Shown here: positions 21,353-30,529 of the stretch, one piece after another
Numbering within the stretch: position 1 is the first letter of the stretch
Layout of the letters: every line of letters begins with the position of its first letter
Assembly: GCF_018069875.1 (NCBI RefSeq)
Contig: NZ_JAGQDF010000004.1
Location: forward strand, 372,001-436,000
From: Ideonella alba
GTDB lineage: Bacteria; Pseudomonadota; Gammaproteobacteria; Burkholderiales; Burkholderiaceae_C
Length of the DNA: 64,000 nucleotides
Direction: 5' to 3'
Notes under the pieces: model-generated
The model's database searches: none
Told to the model about the DNA's origin: nothing
Seen by the model: the letters and a program-made list of their open reading frames with translations, nothing else
Position numbers and translations under genes: made by a program

Positions 21353-21515
21353 GACCTTCGAGCCGCACCGTGCGACGGTGCTGGTTCGAAGGTCTTGCTC
21401 GGCCCGCCATGGCGGCGGGCCTGTCGCACCGGAGACCGTTTCGGCCTCGTATTGACGATGCGACACGTGGGGCGGCCGGGTCAGGCGCGCCGCACGGGGC
21501 TACTCCCCTTCAAGC
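21353..21515 (-). ncRNA. yybP-ykoY (Mn2+) riboswitch
   Basis: On the minus strand the hallmark GGGGAGTAGC is found at 21508-21499, preceded by TTGAA and followed about 50 bases later by a GTCGCA/TGCGAC stem that encloses CGTCAATACGAGGCC and GGTCTCCGG, the second conserved element of the aptamer. After the aptamer come a GGCCCGCC/GGCGGGCC hairpin (21401-21421) and a long composite stem-loop (21353-21394; GACCTTCGA/TCGAAGGTC with an inner GCACCGT/ACGGTGC). These may be the expression platform, but no U-run follows. The TerC start is 77 bases further on. This motif is known to bind Mn2+. Confidence 0.85.
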
Positions 21516-21589
21516 TATCCATTAGAGCAGATCGGCGCTGGCGGCGCCGTGCAAGACCGCACGCCACGGCGGGCCTTGCAGGGCGCGGA

Positions 21590-22291
21590 TCAGGCGCTCG
21601 CGGTCTCGGCGGTGTCGCGTCCCTTGCGGCCGGCCAGGTAGCGGCCGATCGCCACCACCGCCACCGCGCACACCACGGCCACGCCATTGACCAGGGCGTG
21701 CGGCAGCTCACCCAGGCGCTCGACCACGGCCGGGTCGGACAGCAGCATCTCGCCGGCCAGGAAGCCCAGCAGCGCCGCGCCCAGCGTGATGATGATCGGG
21801 AAGCGCTGCATGACCTTCAGCAGCATGGTGCTGCCGAAGATGATCAGCGGAATGCTGATGGCCAGACCGATGATCAGCAGCGTGTTGTCGCCATGCGCGG
21901 CGGCGGCCACGGCCAGCACGTTGTCCAGGCTCATCACCAGGTCGGCAACCAGGATGGTGCGGATCGCGGCGAACATGCCGGTGTTGCCCTCGTGGCCGAC
22001 CTCGCCGTCGTCGTCGCCCTCGTTGAGCAGGTCGACGCCGATGTACATCAGCAGCAGCGAGCCGATGATCTTCAGGAAGGGCAGGCGCAGCAGCTGGGCG
22101 GCAGCGATCGTCAGCACGATCCGCATCACGATGGCAGCGCCGCTGCCCCAGAAGATGGCCTTCTTCTGCTGCTGGGGCGGCAGCGAGCGGGCCGCCAGGG
22201 CGATGACCACCGCGTTGTCGCCGGACAGCAGGATGTTGGCCAGGATGATCGAGCCGAGCGCACCCCAGAAGGCGGGCGAGGTCAGGTCCAT
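21590..22291 (-). CDS. TerC family membrane protein
   Basis: A 233-residue TerC family protein, paralogous to the one at 20530-21276. It has the same acidic membrane motifs, SGDNAVVIALAA and VMSLDNVLAVAAAA, and seven or so hydrophobic segments, with a charged loop NEGDDDGEVGHEGN in the middle. The substrate may be Mn2+ or another metal. The ATG at 22291 has GGAGA upstream. It has no yybP-ykoY leader: only a terminator-like hairpin (22327-22358) lies between it and sucD. Whether the downstream paralogue is co-transcribed is unclear. Confidence 0.88.
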   Translation of the reverse strand: MDLTSPAFWGALGSIILANILLSGDNAVVIALAARSLPPQQQKKAIFWGSGAAIVMRIVLTIAAAQLLRLPFLKIIGSLLLMYIGVDLLNEGDDDGEVGHEGNTGMFAAIRTILVADLVMSLDNVLAVAAAAHGDNTLLIIGLAISIPLIIFGSTMLLKVMQRFPIIITLGAALLGFLAGEMLLSDPAVVERLGELPHALVNGVAVVCAVAVVAIGRYLAGRKGRDTAETASA

Positions 22292-22326
22292 GGGCGTCTC
22301 CGGGTGTGGGGGGGTAAGGAATGACA

Positions 22327-22358
22327 CAGGGCGGGAGACCGTGAGGCCTCCCGCCCTG
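22327..22358 (-). terminator. Hairpin after sucCD
   Basis: A perfect 11-bp stem, CAGGGCGGGAG with CTCCCGCCCTG and a 10-base loop, lies 83 bp past the sucD stop and 36 bp before the second TerC gene. The following minus-strand sequence (TGTCATTCCTTACC) is only moderately T-rich. It is a probable terminator of sucCD. Confidence 0.6.
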
Positions 22359-22441
22359 GGCGGAAGTCTAGCGACTGTGGCGGCCGCCGCCGTACGTACC
22401 ACTACGCACGGCGCGGCCTGGACACGGTCAGATCTGGCAGA

Positions 22442-23335
22442 TCAGAGCAGGCCCTTGAGCAGGCGGCCCATCTCCGACGGGTTGCGGGTGATCGTGAAGC
22501 CGCACTCTTCCATGATGGCGAGCTTGGCATCGGCGGTGTCGGCGCCGCCCGAGATCAGCGCACCGGCGTGGCCCATGCGCTTGCCCGGAGGGGCGGTGAC
22601 ACCGGCGATGAAGCCGACCACCGGCTTCTTCATGTGGGCCTTGACCCAGCGGGCGGCCTCGGCCTCGTCGGGGCCGCCGATCTCGCCGATCATGATCACG
22701 GCGTCGGTGTCCGGATCGTCGTTGAAGGCCTTCATCACGTCGATGTGCTTCAGGCCGTTGATCGGGTCGCCACCGATGCCCACGGCGCTGGACTGGCCCA
22801 GGCCGATCTCGGTCAGCTGCGCCACCGCTTCATAGGTCAGCGTGCCCGAGCGCGAGACCACGCCGATGCGGCCCTTGCGGTGGATGTGACCGGGCATGAT
22901 GCCGATCTTGATCTCTTCCGGGGTGATCAGGCCGGGGCAGTTCGGGCCCAGCAGCAGGGTCTTCTTGCCACCGGCGGCTTCCTTGGCCTTCATCTTGTTG
23001 CGCACTTCCAGCATGTCCCGCACGGGGATGCCTTCGGTGATGCAGATGGCCAGGTCCAGGTCAGCCTCGACGGCTTCCCAGATCGCGGCTGCGGCGCCGG
23101 CGGGCGGCACGTAGATCACCGACACCGTGGCGCCGGTCTGCTGGGCGGCTTCCTTGACGGTGCCGTAGATGGGGATCTCGGAGAACTTCTCGCCCGCCTT
23201 CTTGGGGTTCACGCCGGCAACGAAGCAGTTCTTGCCGTTGGCGTAGGCCTGGCAGCCCAGGGTGTGGAACTGACCGGTCTTGCCCGTGATGCCCTGGGTG
23301 ATGACCTTGGTGTCCTTGTTGATGAAGATCGACAT
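22442..23335 (-). CDS. sucD: Succinyl-CoA synthetase alpha subunit
   Basis: SucD, 297 residues, is the CoA-binding and phosphohistidine subunit of the TCA-cycle enzyme that makes succinate and ATP/GTP from succinyl-CoA. The CoA-binding N-terminus ([15 protein letters not shown]), the [10 protein letters not shown] segment and the active-site His in [20 protein letters not shown] are all present. It follows sucC with a 29-bp gap. AGGAAC lies upstream of its ATG. Confidence 0.98.
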   Translation of the reverse strand: MSIFINKDTKVITQGITGKTGQFHTLGCQAYANGKNCFVAGVNPKKAGEKFSEIPIYGTVKEAAQQTGATVSVIYVPPAGAAAAIWEAVEADLDLAICITEGIPVRDMLEVRNKMKAKEAAGGKKTLLLGPNCPGLITPEEIKIGIMPGHIHRKGRIGVVSRSGTLTYEAVAQLTEIGLGQSSAVGIGGDPINGLKHIDVMKAFNDDPDTDAVIMIGEIGGPDEAEAARWVKAHMKKPVVGFIAGVTAPPGKRMGHAGALISGGADTADAKLAIMEECGFTITRNPSEMGRLLKGLL

Positions 23336-23364
23336 GATGTGTTCCTGGTCGGTTCTGGGCTGGA

Positions 23365-24525
23365 TTACTTGACCGCCTCGACGATCTTCGTCGCAGCTTC
23401 GGCCATGGTGTCGGCGGCGATGATGGGCAGGCCGGATTCGGCCAGCATCTTCTTGCCCAGTTCCTCGTTCGTGCCCTTCATGCGCACGACCAGCGGCACC
23501 TGCAGGTTGACGGCCTTGCAGGCGGTGATCACGCCTTCGGCGATGGTGTCGCAGCGCATGATGCCGCCGAAGATGTTGACCAGGATGCCCTTGACGTCCG
23601 GGTTCTTCAGCATGATCTTGAAGGCCTCGGTGACCTTCTCGGCGGTGGCGCCGCCGCCAACGTCCAGGAAGTTGGCCGGCTCGCCGCCGAACAGCTTGAT
23701 GGTGTCCATCGTGGCCATGGCCAGGCCGGCGCCGTTGACCAGGCAGCCGATGTTGCCGTCCAGGCTGATGTAGGCCAGGTCGAACTTGGAGGCCTCGACT
23801 TCAGCGGGATCCTCTTCGTCCAGATCGCGGTAGGCGACGATCTCGGGGTGACGGAACAGGGCGTTGGAGTCGAAGTTGAACTTGGCGTCCAGGGCGATCA
23901 GGTTGCCCTTGGAGTCGCAGTTCAGCGGGTTGATCTCGACCAGCGAGGCGTCCGTCTCCATGTAGCAGCGGTACAGGTTCTGGAACAGCTTGACGGCCTG
24001 GTCGTGCGAGCCTGCCGGCAGGCCGACCGCCGCGGCGATCTTGCGTGCCTGGGCGTCACCCAGACCGGTCAGCGGATCGATCACTTCGGTGATGATCTTC
24101 TCGGGGGTGCTGTGCGCGACCTCCTCGATGTCCATGCCGCCCTCGCTCGAGGCGATGAAGGCCACCTTCTGGCTGGCACGGTCGGTCACGATGGAGACGT
24201 AGTACTCCTTCTGGATGTCCGCGCCTTCCTCGATGTACAGACGGCGGACCTTCTGGCCTTCAGCGCCGGTCTGGTGCGTGACCAGCTGCATGCCCAGGAT
24301 CTGGCCGGCCAGGTCCTTGACGCCGTCGAGCGTCTTGGTGACCTTGACGCCGCCGCCCTTGCCCCGGCCGCCCGCGTGGATCTGGGCCTTCACGACCCAG
24401 ACCGGACCACCCAGCTTCTGTGCCGCTTCGACGGCCTCTTGCACGTTGAATGCCGGGTAGCCGCGGGGCACCGGCACGTCGAACTGGCGCAGGATTTCCT
24501 TGCCTTGGTACTCGTGGATCTTCAT
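23365..24525 (-). CDS. sucC: Succinyl-CoA synthetase beta subunit
   Basis: SucC, 386 residues, the normal family length, carries the ATP-grasp nucleotide-binding domain ([40 protein letters not shown]) and the CoA ligase domain ([31 protein letters not shown]). It pairs with SucD. The first gene of sucCD has a 251-bp upstream region that contains the CGATGCA/TGCATCG dyad but no clear ribosome-binding site before the ATG. Confidence 0.98.
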   Translation of the reverse strand: MKIHEYQGKEILRQFDVPVPRGYPAFNVQEAVEAAQKLGGPVWVVKAQIHAGGRGKGGGVKVTKTLDGVKDLAGQILGMQLVTHQTGAEGQKVRRLYIEEGADIQKEYYVSIVTDRASQKVAFIASSEGGMDIEEVAHSTPEKIITEVIDPLTGLGDAQARKIAAAVGLPAGSHDQAVKLFQNLYRCYMETDASLVEINPLNCDSKGNLIALDAKFNFDSNALFRHPEIVAYRDLDEEDPAEVEASKFDLAYISLDGNIGCLVNGAGLAMATMDTIKLFGGEPANFLDVGGGATAEKVTEAFKIMLKNPDVKGILVNIFGGIMRCDTIAEGVITACKAVNLQVPLVVRMKGTNEELGKKMLAESGLPIIAADTMAEAATKIVEAVK

Positions 24526-24735
24526 GGGAGGCTTGTCGTGGGTTCAGGACGAATGAGCAGGCGTGTCGTTTCACATGACGGAATATCGATGCACACTGCT
24601 CGCCGGCGCCGGATTGTGCGGCACTTTTCTGCCAATTGGCTGACGGGTCGACCGCCGGGGTCGGCCCGTCCTCGCCCGGGAAGTGGCAGGTTTCAGGGCG
24701 GTTTCAGACCGGCCGGCACTGTAGCACGCATGTTG

Positions 24736-24755
24736 CGATGCAGCATCTTGCATCG
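24736..24755. promoter_or_regulatory. CGATGCA-N6-TGCATCG dyad between recX and sucC
   Basis: A perfect 7-bp inverted repeat with 6-bp spacer lies 22 bp past the recX stop and 210 bp before the sucC start. It overlaps TGTTGC-N3-GCAGCA (24731-24745). It could be an operator for sucCD or a hairpin that ends recX transcription; no T-run follows in the recX direction. Confidence 0.35.
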
Positions 24756-24776
24756 TGAAAGCCGGGCGGGGGCCGT

Positions 24777-25334
24777 TCAGTCGTCGTCGCGCCCGCCCAC
24801 GATGCGCCGGATCAGCGCCGGCGCAAAGCCCCGGGCCGCCAGGAAACGCATCTGGCGCGCCCGCTCGGCAGGGTCGGTGGCGGGCTCGCCGAAGCGCTTG
24901 CGCCAGACCTCGCGGGCGCGCTCGGCCTCGGTGTCCTTCAGGGCCTGCTGGGTGTCGGCATCGAGCTCGACGCCGTGGCGGGCCAGCTCCTGGCGGATGC
25001 GCGTCTGCCCCAGCTTGGGCGCGCGGGCATGGACGCGTGATTCGACGAAGCGCGCGTCGCTCTGGTGGCGGCGTTCGGCCAGCCAGTCGAGCACGGTGTC
25101 GACCTCGGCGGCCAGGGCCTCGGGATCGGGTTCGGCGGGGGTGGGTGGCTCTGCAGCGCCGTCGAAGAAGGCCTGCAGTGGATCGGCGGCCCCCCCCAGG
25201 GGGTCGGTGGCCGCCCAGAGCGCGCGCTTGCGCGCCTGGGCGAGCAGGCGGCCGCGCAACTCCTGGCGGCTGTACTCGCGCCGTGCCAGCAGCGACAGCG
25301 CGTAGGCCTTCAGGCCCAGGGGCTCGCGGGCCAT
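24777..25334 (-). CDS. recX: RecX, regulator of RecA
   Basis: RecX caps RecA filaments and limits recombinase activity. The 185-residue product is longer than typical RecX (about 150). The three-helix repeats are visible: [53 protein letters not shown] and [13 protein letters not shown] plus the C-terminal [24 protein letters not shown]. The extra residues (about 36-75, ending in [14 protein letters not shown]) separate the first two repeats and are encoded by a GC-rich palindromic stretch. It begins 21 bp after the recA stop on the same strand, the usual recA-recX order. Confidence 0.92.
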   Translation of the reverse strand: MAREPLGLKAYALSLLARREYSRQELRGRLLAQARKRALWAATDPLGGAADPLQAFFDGAAEPPTPAEPDPEALAAEVDTVLDWLAERRHQSDARFVESRVHARAPKLGQTRIRQELARHGVELDADTQQALKDTEAERAREVWRKRFGEPATDPAERARQMRFLAARGFAPALIRRIVGGRDDD

Positions 25335-25355
25335 GCCGACCGCGCCGGGCGGGGA

Positions 25356-26396
<1,041 letters not shown>

Positions 26397-26434
26397 GGTG
26401 ATCTCCTGAGTTCGGCGCGATTATGGCAGCAAAG

Positions 26435-26450
26435 CTGGATATTCGTACAG
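26435..26450 (-). promoter_or_regulatory. LexA (SOS) box upstream of recA
   Basis: The minus-strand 16-mer CTGTACGAATATCCAG fits the CTGT-N8-ACAG SOS consensus with a single mismatch in the second half-site. A -10-like CATAAT lies just downstream (26421-26426), so LexA binding would block the recA promoter. Confidence 0.75.
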
Positions 26451-26547
26451 TACCGGGTGAGTGTCGACAGACAGGGCCCCGGGCCCTGCCTAAAATCGCC
26501 CCACCGGCCCGCGCTGGACCATAACGAGAGCCCCGTGGAGACATGCC

Positions 26548-27219
26548 ATGCGCATCCTGATAGCGGAAGATGACCAGGTGCTGGCCGACGGCCTGCTGCG
26601 CACACTGCGCGGCAATGGCTATGCGGTGGACCAGGTCGGCAGCGGCACCGAGGCCGACGCGGCGCTGGCCTCCCACGAGTTCGACCTGGTGATCCTGGAC
26701 CTGGGCCTGCCGCGCATGCATGGCCTGGAGGTGCTGCGCAAGCTGCGCGGCCGCGGCTCGTCGATGCCGGTGCTGATCCTCACCGCCGCCGACTCGGTCG
26801 AGCAGCGCGTCAAGGGGCTGGACCTGGGCGCCGATGACTACATGGCCAAGCCCTTCTCGCTGCAGGAGCTGGAAGCGCGCGTGCGCGCCCTCACCCGGCG
26901 CGGGCTGGGCACCGCCTCCAGCGTGATCAAGCATGGCCCGCTCACCTTTGACGCCACCGGCCGCGTGGCCTACATCAACGACCAGATGATCGAGCTCTCG
27001 GCACGCGAGATCTCGCTGCTCGAGGTGCTGCTGCAGCGCGCCGGCCGCCTGGTCAGCAAGGACCAGCTGGTGGCGCGCCTGTGCGAATGGGGCGAAGAGG
27101 TCAGCAACAACGCGATCGAGGTCTACATCCACCGCCTGCGCAAGAAGATCGAGCAGGGCCCGATCCGCATCGCCACCGTGCGCGGCCTGGGCTACTGCCT
27201 CGAGAAGATCGCCGCGTGA
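26548..27219 (+). CDS. OmpR/PhoB-family response regulator (TctD/QseB-like)
   Basis: A 223-residue regulator: receiver domain (1-115; acidic pocket EDD, phospho-acceptor Asp51 in [13 protein letters not shown], conserved Thr in LILTAAD and Lys in YMAKPF) and a winged-helix DNA-binding domain (about 130-220; [34 protein letters not shown]-like [12 protein letters not shown] and VRGLGYCLE). It sits 26 bp upstream of the partner histidine kinase gene on the same strand. Sequence style resembles the TctD/QseB group. It is divergent from recA. Confidence 0.94.
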   Translation: MRILIAEDDQVLADGLLRTLRGNGYAVDQVGSGTEADAALASHEFDLVILDLGLPRMHGLEVLRKLRGRGSSMPVLILTAADSVEQRVKGLDLGADDYMAKPFSLQELEARVRALTRRGLGTASSVIKHGPLTFDATGRVAYINDQMIELSAREISLLEVLLQRAGRLVSKDQLVARLCEWGEEVSNNAIEVYIHRLRKKIEQGPIRIATVRGLGYCLEKIAA

Positions 27220-27245
27220 CCGGCATCGGGCGCGGCTGAGCGGGC

Positions 27246-28739
27246 ATGCGCGTCTTTCCGCCCCTCGTCGCCCCGGGCCCGGCGCCGCGCGAACAGCACT
27301 CGCTGTTCGGCGAGATCCTCGACTGGATGCTCGCCCCGCTGCTGCTGCTGTGGCCGATGAGCGTGGCCCTGACCTGGCTGGTGGCGCAGAACATCGCGGC
27401 CCGGCCCTATGACCGCGACCTGGGCCAGCTGACCCGGATGATCGCCCAGCAGATGGCGGTGGAGTCGGTCGCGGCAGCGCCCAACGCGCCGCTGAAGCTG
27501 CCCGAATCGGCCGCCGCGCTGCTGCGCAGCGATGATGTGGACCGCGTCTACTTCCAGGTCCTGGGCCCGCGCGGCGAGCTGCTGGCCGGCGACCGCGAGC
27601 TGCCGCCGCCGGACCTGGAGCGGCTGGTGGTGGGCGAGCTGGCCTTTCGGGACGAGTCGCTGCAGAACGAGTCGGTGCGCATCGCCGCGCTGCGCCCCGG
27701 CAGCCACCCGCGGGTGCTGCTGGTGCAGGTGGCCGAGACGCTGGACAAGCGCTCGCGCCTGGCCACCGAGATCATCAAGGGCGTGATCCTGCCGCAGTTC
27801 GTGATCCTGCCCTTGGCGGTGCTGCTGGTGTGGTTTGCGCTGGCGCGCGGCATTGCCCCGCTGAACCAGCTGCAGCAGCGCATCCGCCAGCGCGAGAGCG
27901 GCGACCTCAGCCCGATCGACGAGCACGACGCGCCCGAGGAAGTGGCGCCGCTGGTGCGCTCGATCAACGACCTGCTGGCGCGGCTGGACCAGTCGATGGC
28001 CACCCACAAGCACTTCCTGGCCGATGCCGCGCACCAGCTGAAGACGCCGCTGGCCGGCCTGCGCACCCAGGCCGAGCTGGCCCAGCGCGAGATCGACGCC
28101 GGCTCCGACCCGAAGTCGGTCAAGCGCTCGCTGCAGCAGATCTCGCTGAGCAGCCAGCGCGCCGCGCACATGGTCAACCAGCTGCTGTCGATGGCGCGCG
28201 CCGAGGACCAGGAGCAGGCGCGGCGCCAGCAGGCCTACAGCCTGGTGCGCCTGGCGACCGAGACGGTGCAGGACTTCGTGCCCAAGGCCATGGACAAGCG
28301 CATCGACCTGGGCTACGAGGGGCCGGAAAGCGCCGACGGCGCACCGCGCCTGACCGGCCAGCCGCTGCTGGTGCGCGAGGCGATCCGCAACCTGGTCGAC
28401 AACGCCCTGCAGTACACGCCCGAAGGCGGCACGGTCACCGTGCGCATCACGCCCGACCCCTTTGGCCAGGTGGTGGTGCTGGAGGTCGAGGACAACGGTC
28501 CGGGCATCCCCGAGGCCGAGCGCGAACTGGTGCTGCAGCCCTTCTACCGGGCGCTGGGCACCGAGGTGGATGGCAGCGGCCTGGGCCTGGCCATCGTCAA
28601 GGAGATCGCCGAGCGGCATGGCGCCGAGCTGAGCATCTCGGCGGCGCGGCTGGCGCCGGCGGGCGAGCGGCCGGGCGCGCGCTTCACGCTGCGCTTTCCG
28701 GTGCAGGCCGAGCCGCCGCCGGACGCAGGCGGCACCTGA
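27246..28739 (+). CDS. Two-component sensor histidine kinase (TctE-like)
   Basis: A 497-residue inner-membrane kinase that pairs with the upstream response regulator. Two membrane segments (about residues 28-48 and 178-200) enclose a periplasmic 2CSK_N-like sensor region. A HAMP linker (ARGIAPLNQLQQRIRQR) follows, then HisKA with His in LADAAHQLKTPLAGLRTQAEL (near 262), N box VDNALQYTPEGG and G boxes DNGPGIP and GSGLGLAIVKE. The family is associated with tricarboxylate or other nutrient sensing, but the signal cannot be read from sequence. It ends before a shared bidirectional terminator. Confidence 0.93.
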   Translation: MRVFPPLVAPGPAPREQHSLFGEILDWMLAPLLLLWPMSVALTWLVAQNIAARPYDRDLGQLTRMIAQQMAVESVAAAPNAPLKLPESAAALLRSDDVDRVYFQVLGPRGELLAGDRELPPPDLERLVVGELAFRDESLQNESVRIAALRPGSHPRVLLVQVAETLDKRSRLATEIIKGVILPQFVILPLAVLLVWFALARGIAPLNQLQQRIRQRESGDLSPIDEHDAPEEVAPLVRSINDLLARLDQSMATHKHFLADAAHQLKTPLAGLRTQAELAQREIDAGSDPKSVKRSLQQISLSSQRAAHMVNQLLSMARAEDQEQARRQQAYSLVRLATETVQDFVPKAMDKRIDLGYEGPESADGAPRLTGQPLLVREAIRNLVDNALQYTPEGGTVTVRITPDPFGQVVVLEVEDNGPGIPEAERELVLQPFYRALGTEVDGSGLGLAIVKEIAERHGAELSISAARLAPAGERPGARFTLRFPVQAEPPPDAGGT

Positions 28740-28765
28740 AGCACCCATGATGAAGCGCCCATGAA

Positions 28766-28787
28766 AAAGGAGCCCGAAGGCTCCTTT
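28766..28787. terminator. Bidirectional intrinsic terminator
   Basis: AAAGGAGCC and GGCTCCTTT form a perfect 9-bp stem with a CGAA tetraloop between the convergent kinase gene (ends 28739) and secreted-protein gene (ends 28829). A/T runs flank both sides (five A at 28764-28768 and TTT at 28785-28787). Confidence 0.85.
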
Positions 28788-28828
28788 CGCGGCTGGCGGC
28801 GCGCCCTGCAGCAGGGCGCGGCGTCAGA

Positions 28829-29218
28829 TCACTGCTGACCAGCGGCCTTGGTGGCGCGGCTGGCGGGGGCGCCGGCGGTCCAGGTGCCCGAGTTGACCGG
28901 GGTGCCGGTGCCGTCGGCGCGCTCGATCGCCCAGGTGCCGTCGTCACGGATGATGAAGGTCAGGGCGGCGGAGCCGGTGAACACGACACCGTAGGCGGTG
29001 ACGATGTAGGCCGGGCCTTGGGTCTTGACCTTGCCCATGAAGCCGTGCACCGGGTCGGTGACGCAGCCGATCGACGAGCCGGAGACGGTGCCGTCACCGT
29101 TCTTCGTGAAGGTCATGCCGTCGCAGTAGCCGTCGAAGGAGATGTCCTTCGGGATGGCGGCTTGGGCGAACGAGGTCAGGGCGGCGAGCGACAGGCCGAG
29201 GAGGATCTTGGTCTTCAT
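28829..29218 (-). CDS. Small secreted hypothetical protein, 129 aa
   Basis: The product has a clean signal peptide (MKTKILLGLSLAALTSFAQA) and a mature part of about 109 residues with two cysteines (GYCDGMTF and SIGCVTD) that could form a disulfide, glycine-rich strands and a tail ASRATKAAGQQ. The start has GGAG 6 bases upstream. I do not recognise the family; a periplasmic or extracellular beta-rich protein is likely. It is a single-gene unit between a bidirectional terminator and the rodA end. Confidence 0.75.
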   Translation of the reverse strand: MKTKILLGLSLAALTSFAQAAIPKDISFDGYCDGMTFTKNGDGTVSGSSIGCVTDPVHGFMGKVKTQGPAYIVTAYGVVFTGSAALTFIIRDDGTWAIERADGTGTPVNSGTWTAGAPASRATKAAGQQ

Positions 29219-29374
29219 GCGTTACTCCGTTGGGTAGGACTGCACGGTGTGTGCAGTTGTGCGCATCGTGCGCCGCCGCCCCTCTTGACAACATCCCCTG
29301 CCCTGGGGGGGGCGAATCTCCTGGAGAACGCCGTTCACCGATACCTGTCGCTCGAATGGGCGACAGCCCGGCGT

Positions 29375-30529
29375 TCAGCTCTGCATCAGCCGGCGGCTGC
29401 GCGCGATCGACATCAGCATGCCCAGCGCCAGGCCCAGCGTGGTCATCGCCGTGCCGCCGTAGCTGATGAAGGGCAGCGGGATGCCCACCACCGGCAGGAT
29501 GCCGCTGACCATGCCCATGTTGACCATGGCGTAGGTGAAGATCGACAGCGTGATCGCCCCGGCCAGCAGCCGGGTGAACAGCGTGGGTGCCTCGGCGGCG
29601 ATCGTCAGGCCGCGCAGCAGCACGAAGCTGAAGGTGGCGATCAGCGTCAGCACGCCCAGCAGGCCGAACTCCTCGGCGAAGGCGGCGAAGATGAAGTCGG
29701 TGGTGCGCTCGGGGATGAACTCGAGGTGGGTTTGCGTGCCCTGCATCAGGCCCTTGCCGGTCAGGCCGCCCGAGCCGATCGCGATCATCCCCTGGATGAT
29801 GTGGAAGCCCTTGCCCAGCGGGTCCTTGCTGGGGTCGAGCAGCGTGCACACGCGGTGCTTCTGGTAGTCGCGCAGCAGCGGCCATTTCACGTCAGGCTCG
29901 CAGATCGCGTCGCCGAAGGTGACCAGCGCCGCCACGCCCACCGCCGCGGCCAGCACCACCGGCACGATCAGCCGCCACGACAGGCCGGCGAAGAAGATCA
30001 CGTACAGGCCGCCGCTGAGGATCAGGATCGCCGTGCCCAGGTCGGGCTGCTTGACCACCAGCCCCACCGGCACCAGCAGCAGCACGCCGGCGGCGATGAA
30101 GTCCAGCGTGCGCAGCTGCCCCTCGCGTTTCTGGAACCACCAGGCCAGCATCAGCGGCATCGCCAGCTTCAGGATCTCGCTGGGCTGGATCACGATGCCC
30201 AGGTTCAGCCAGCGCGTCGCCCCCTTCTTGGTGATGCCGAACAGCGCCGTGGCGATCAGCAAGGCCAGCCCCAGCGTGTACAGCGGCACCGCCAGCTGCA
30301 TCAGGCGCTGCGGCGAGACCTGCGCCACCGCGAACAGCACCAGCCCGGCGATCAGCATGTTGCGGCCGTGGTCGACGAAGCGGGTGCCGTGGTCGAAGCC
30401 GGCCGAGTACATGGTCACCATGCCCAGCACCGCCAGCACCAGCAGGCCCAGCATCAGCGGCAGGTCAAAGCCGCTGAACACCGGCCGCAGGCGCTGCCAC
30501 AGCGACGGCCGCTCGAACACCACGCTCAT
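29375..30529 (-). CDS. rodA: RodA, rod-shape peptidoglycan glycosyltransferase
   Basis: RodA, 384 residues with ten or more hydrophobic segments, is the SEDS-family glycosyltransferase that polymerises peptidoglycan with PBP2 during elongation. Seen: MYSAGFDHG, WLNLGIVIQPSEILKLAMPL, VVKQPDLGTAILI, the FIPERTTDFIFAAFAEEFG loop and GIPLPFISYGGTAM. Its ATG overlaps the mrdA stop by 2 bases (ATGA) and GGAGG lies upstream, so the two are translationally coupled. It is the last gene of the mre operon. Confidence 0.97.
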   Translation of the reverse strand: MSVVFERPSLWQRLRPVFSGFDLPLMLGLLVLAVLGMVTMYSAGFDHGTRFVDHGRNMLIAGLVLFAVAQVSPQRLMQLAVPLYTLGLALLIATALFGITKKGATRWLNLGIVIQPSEILKLAMPLMLAWWFQKREGQLRTLDFIAAGVLLLVPVGLVVKQPDLGTAILILSGGLYVIFFAGLSWRLIVPVVLAAAVGVAALVTFGDAICEPDVKWPLLRDYQKHRVCTLLDPSKDPLGKGFHIIQGMIAIGSGGLTGKGLMQGTQTHLEFIPERTTDFIFAAFAEEFGLLGVLTLIATFSFVLLRGLTIAAEAPTLFTRLLAGAITLSIFTYAMVNMGMVSGILPVVGIPLPFISYGGTAMTTLGLALGMLMSIARSRRLMQS

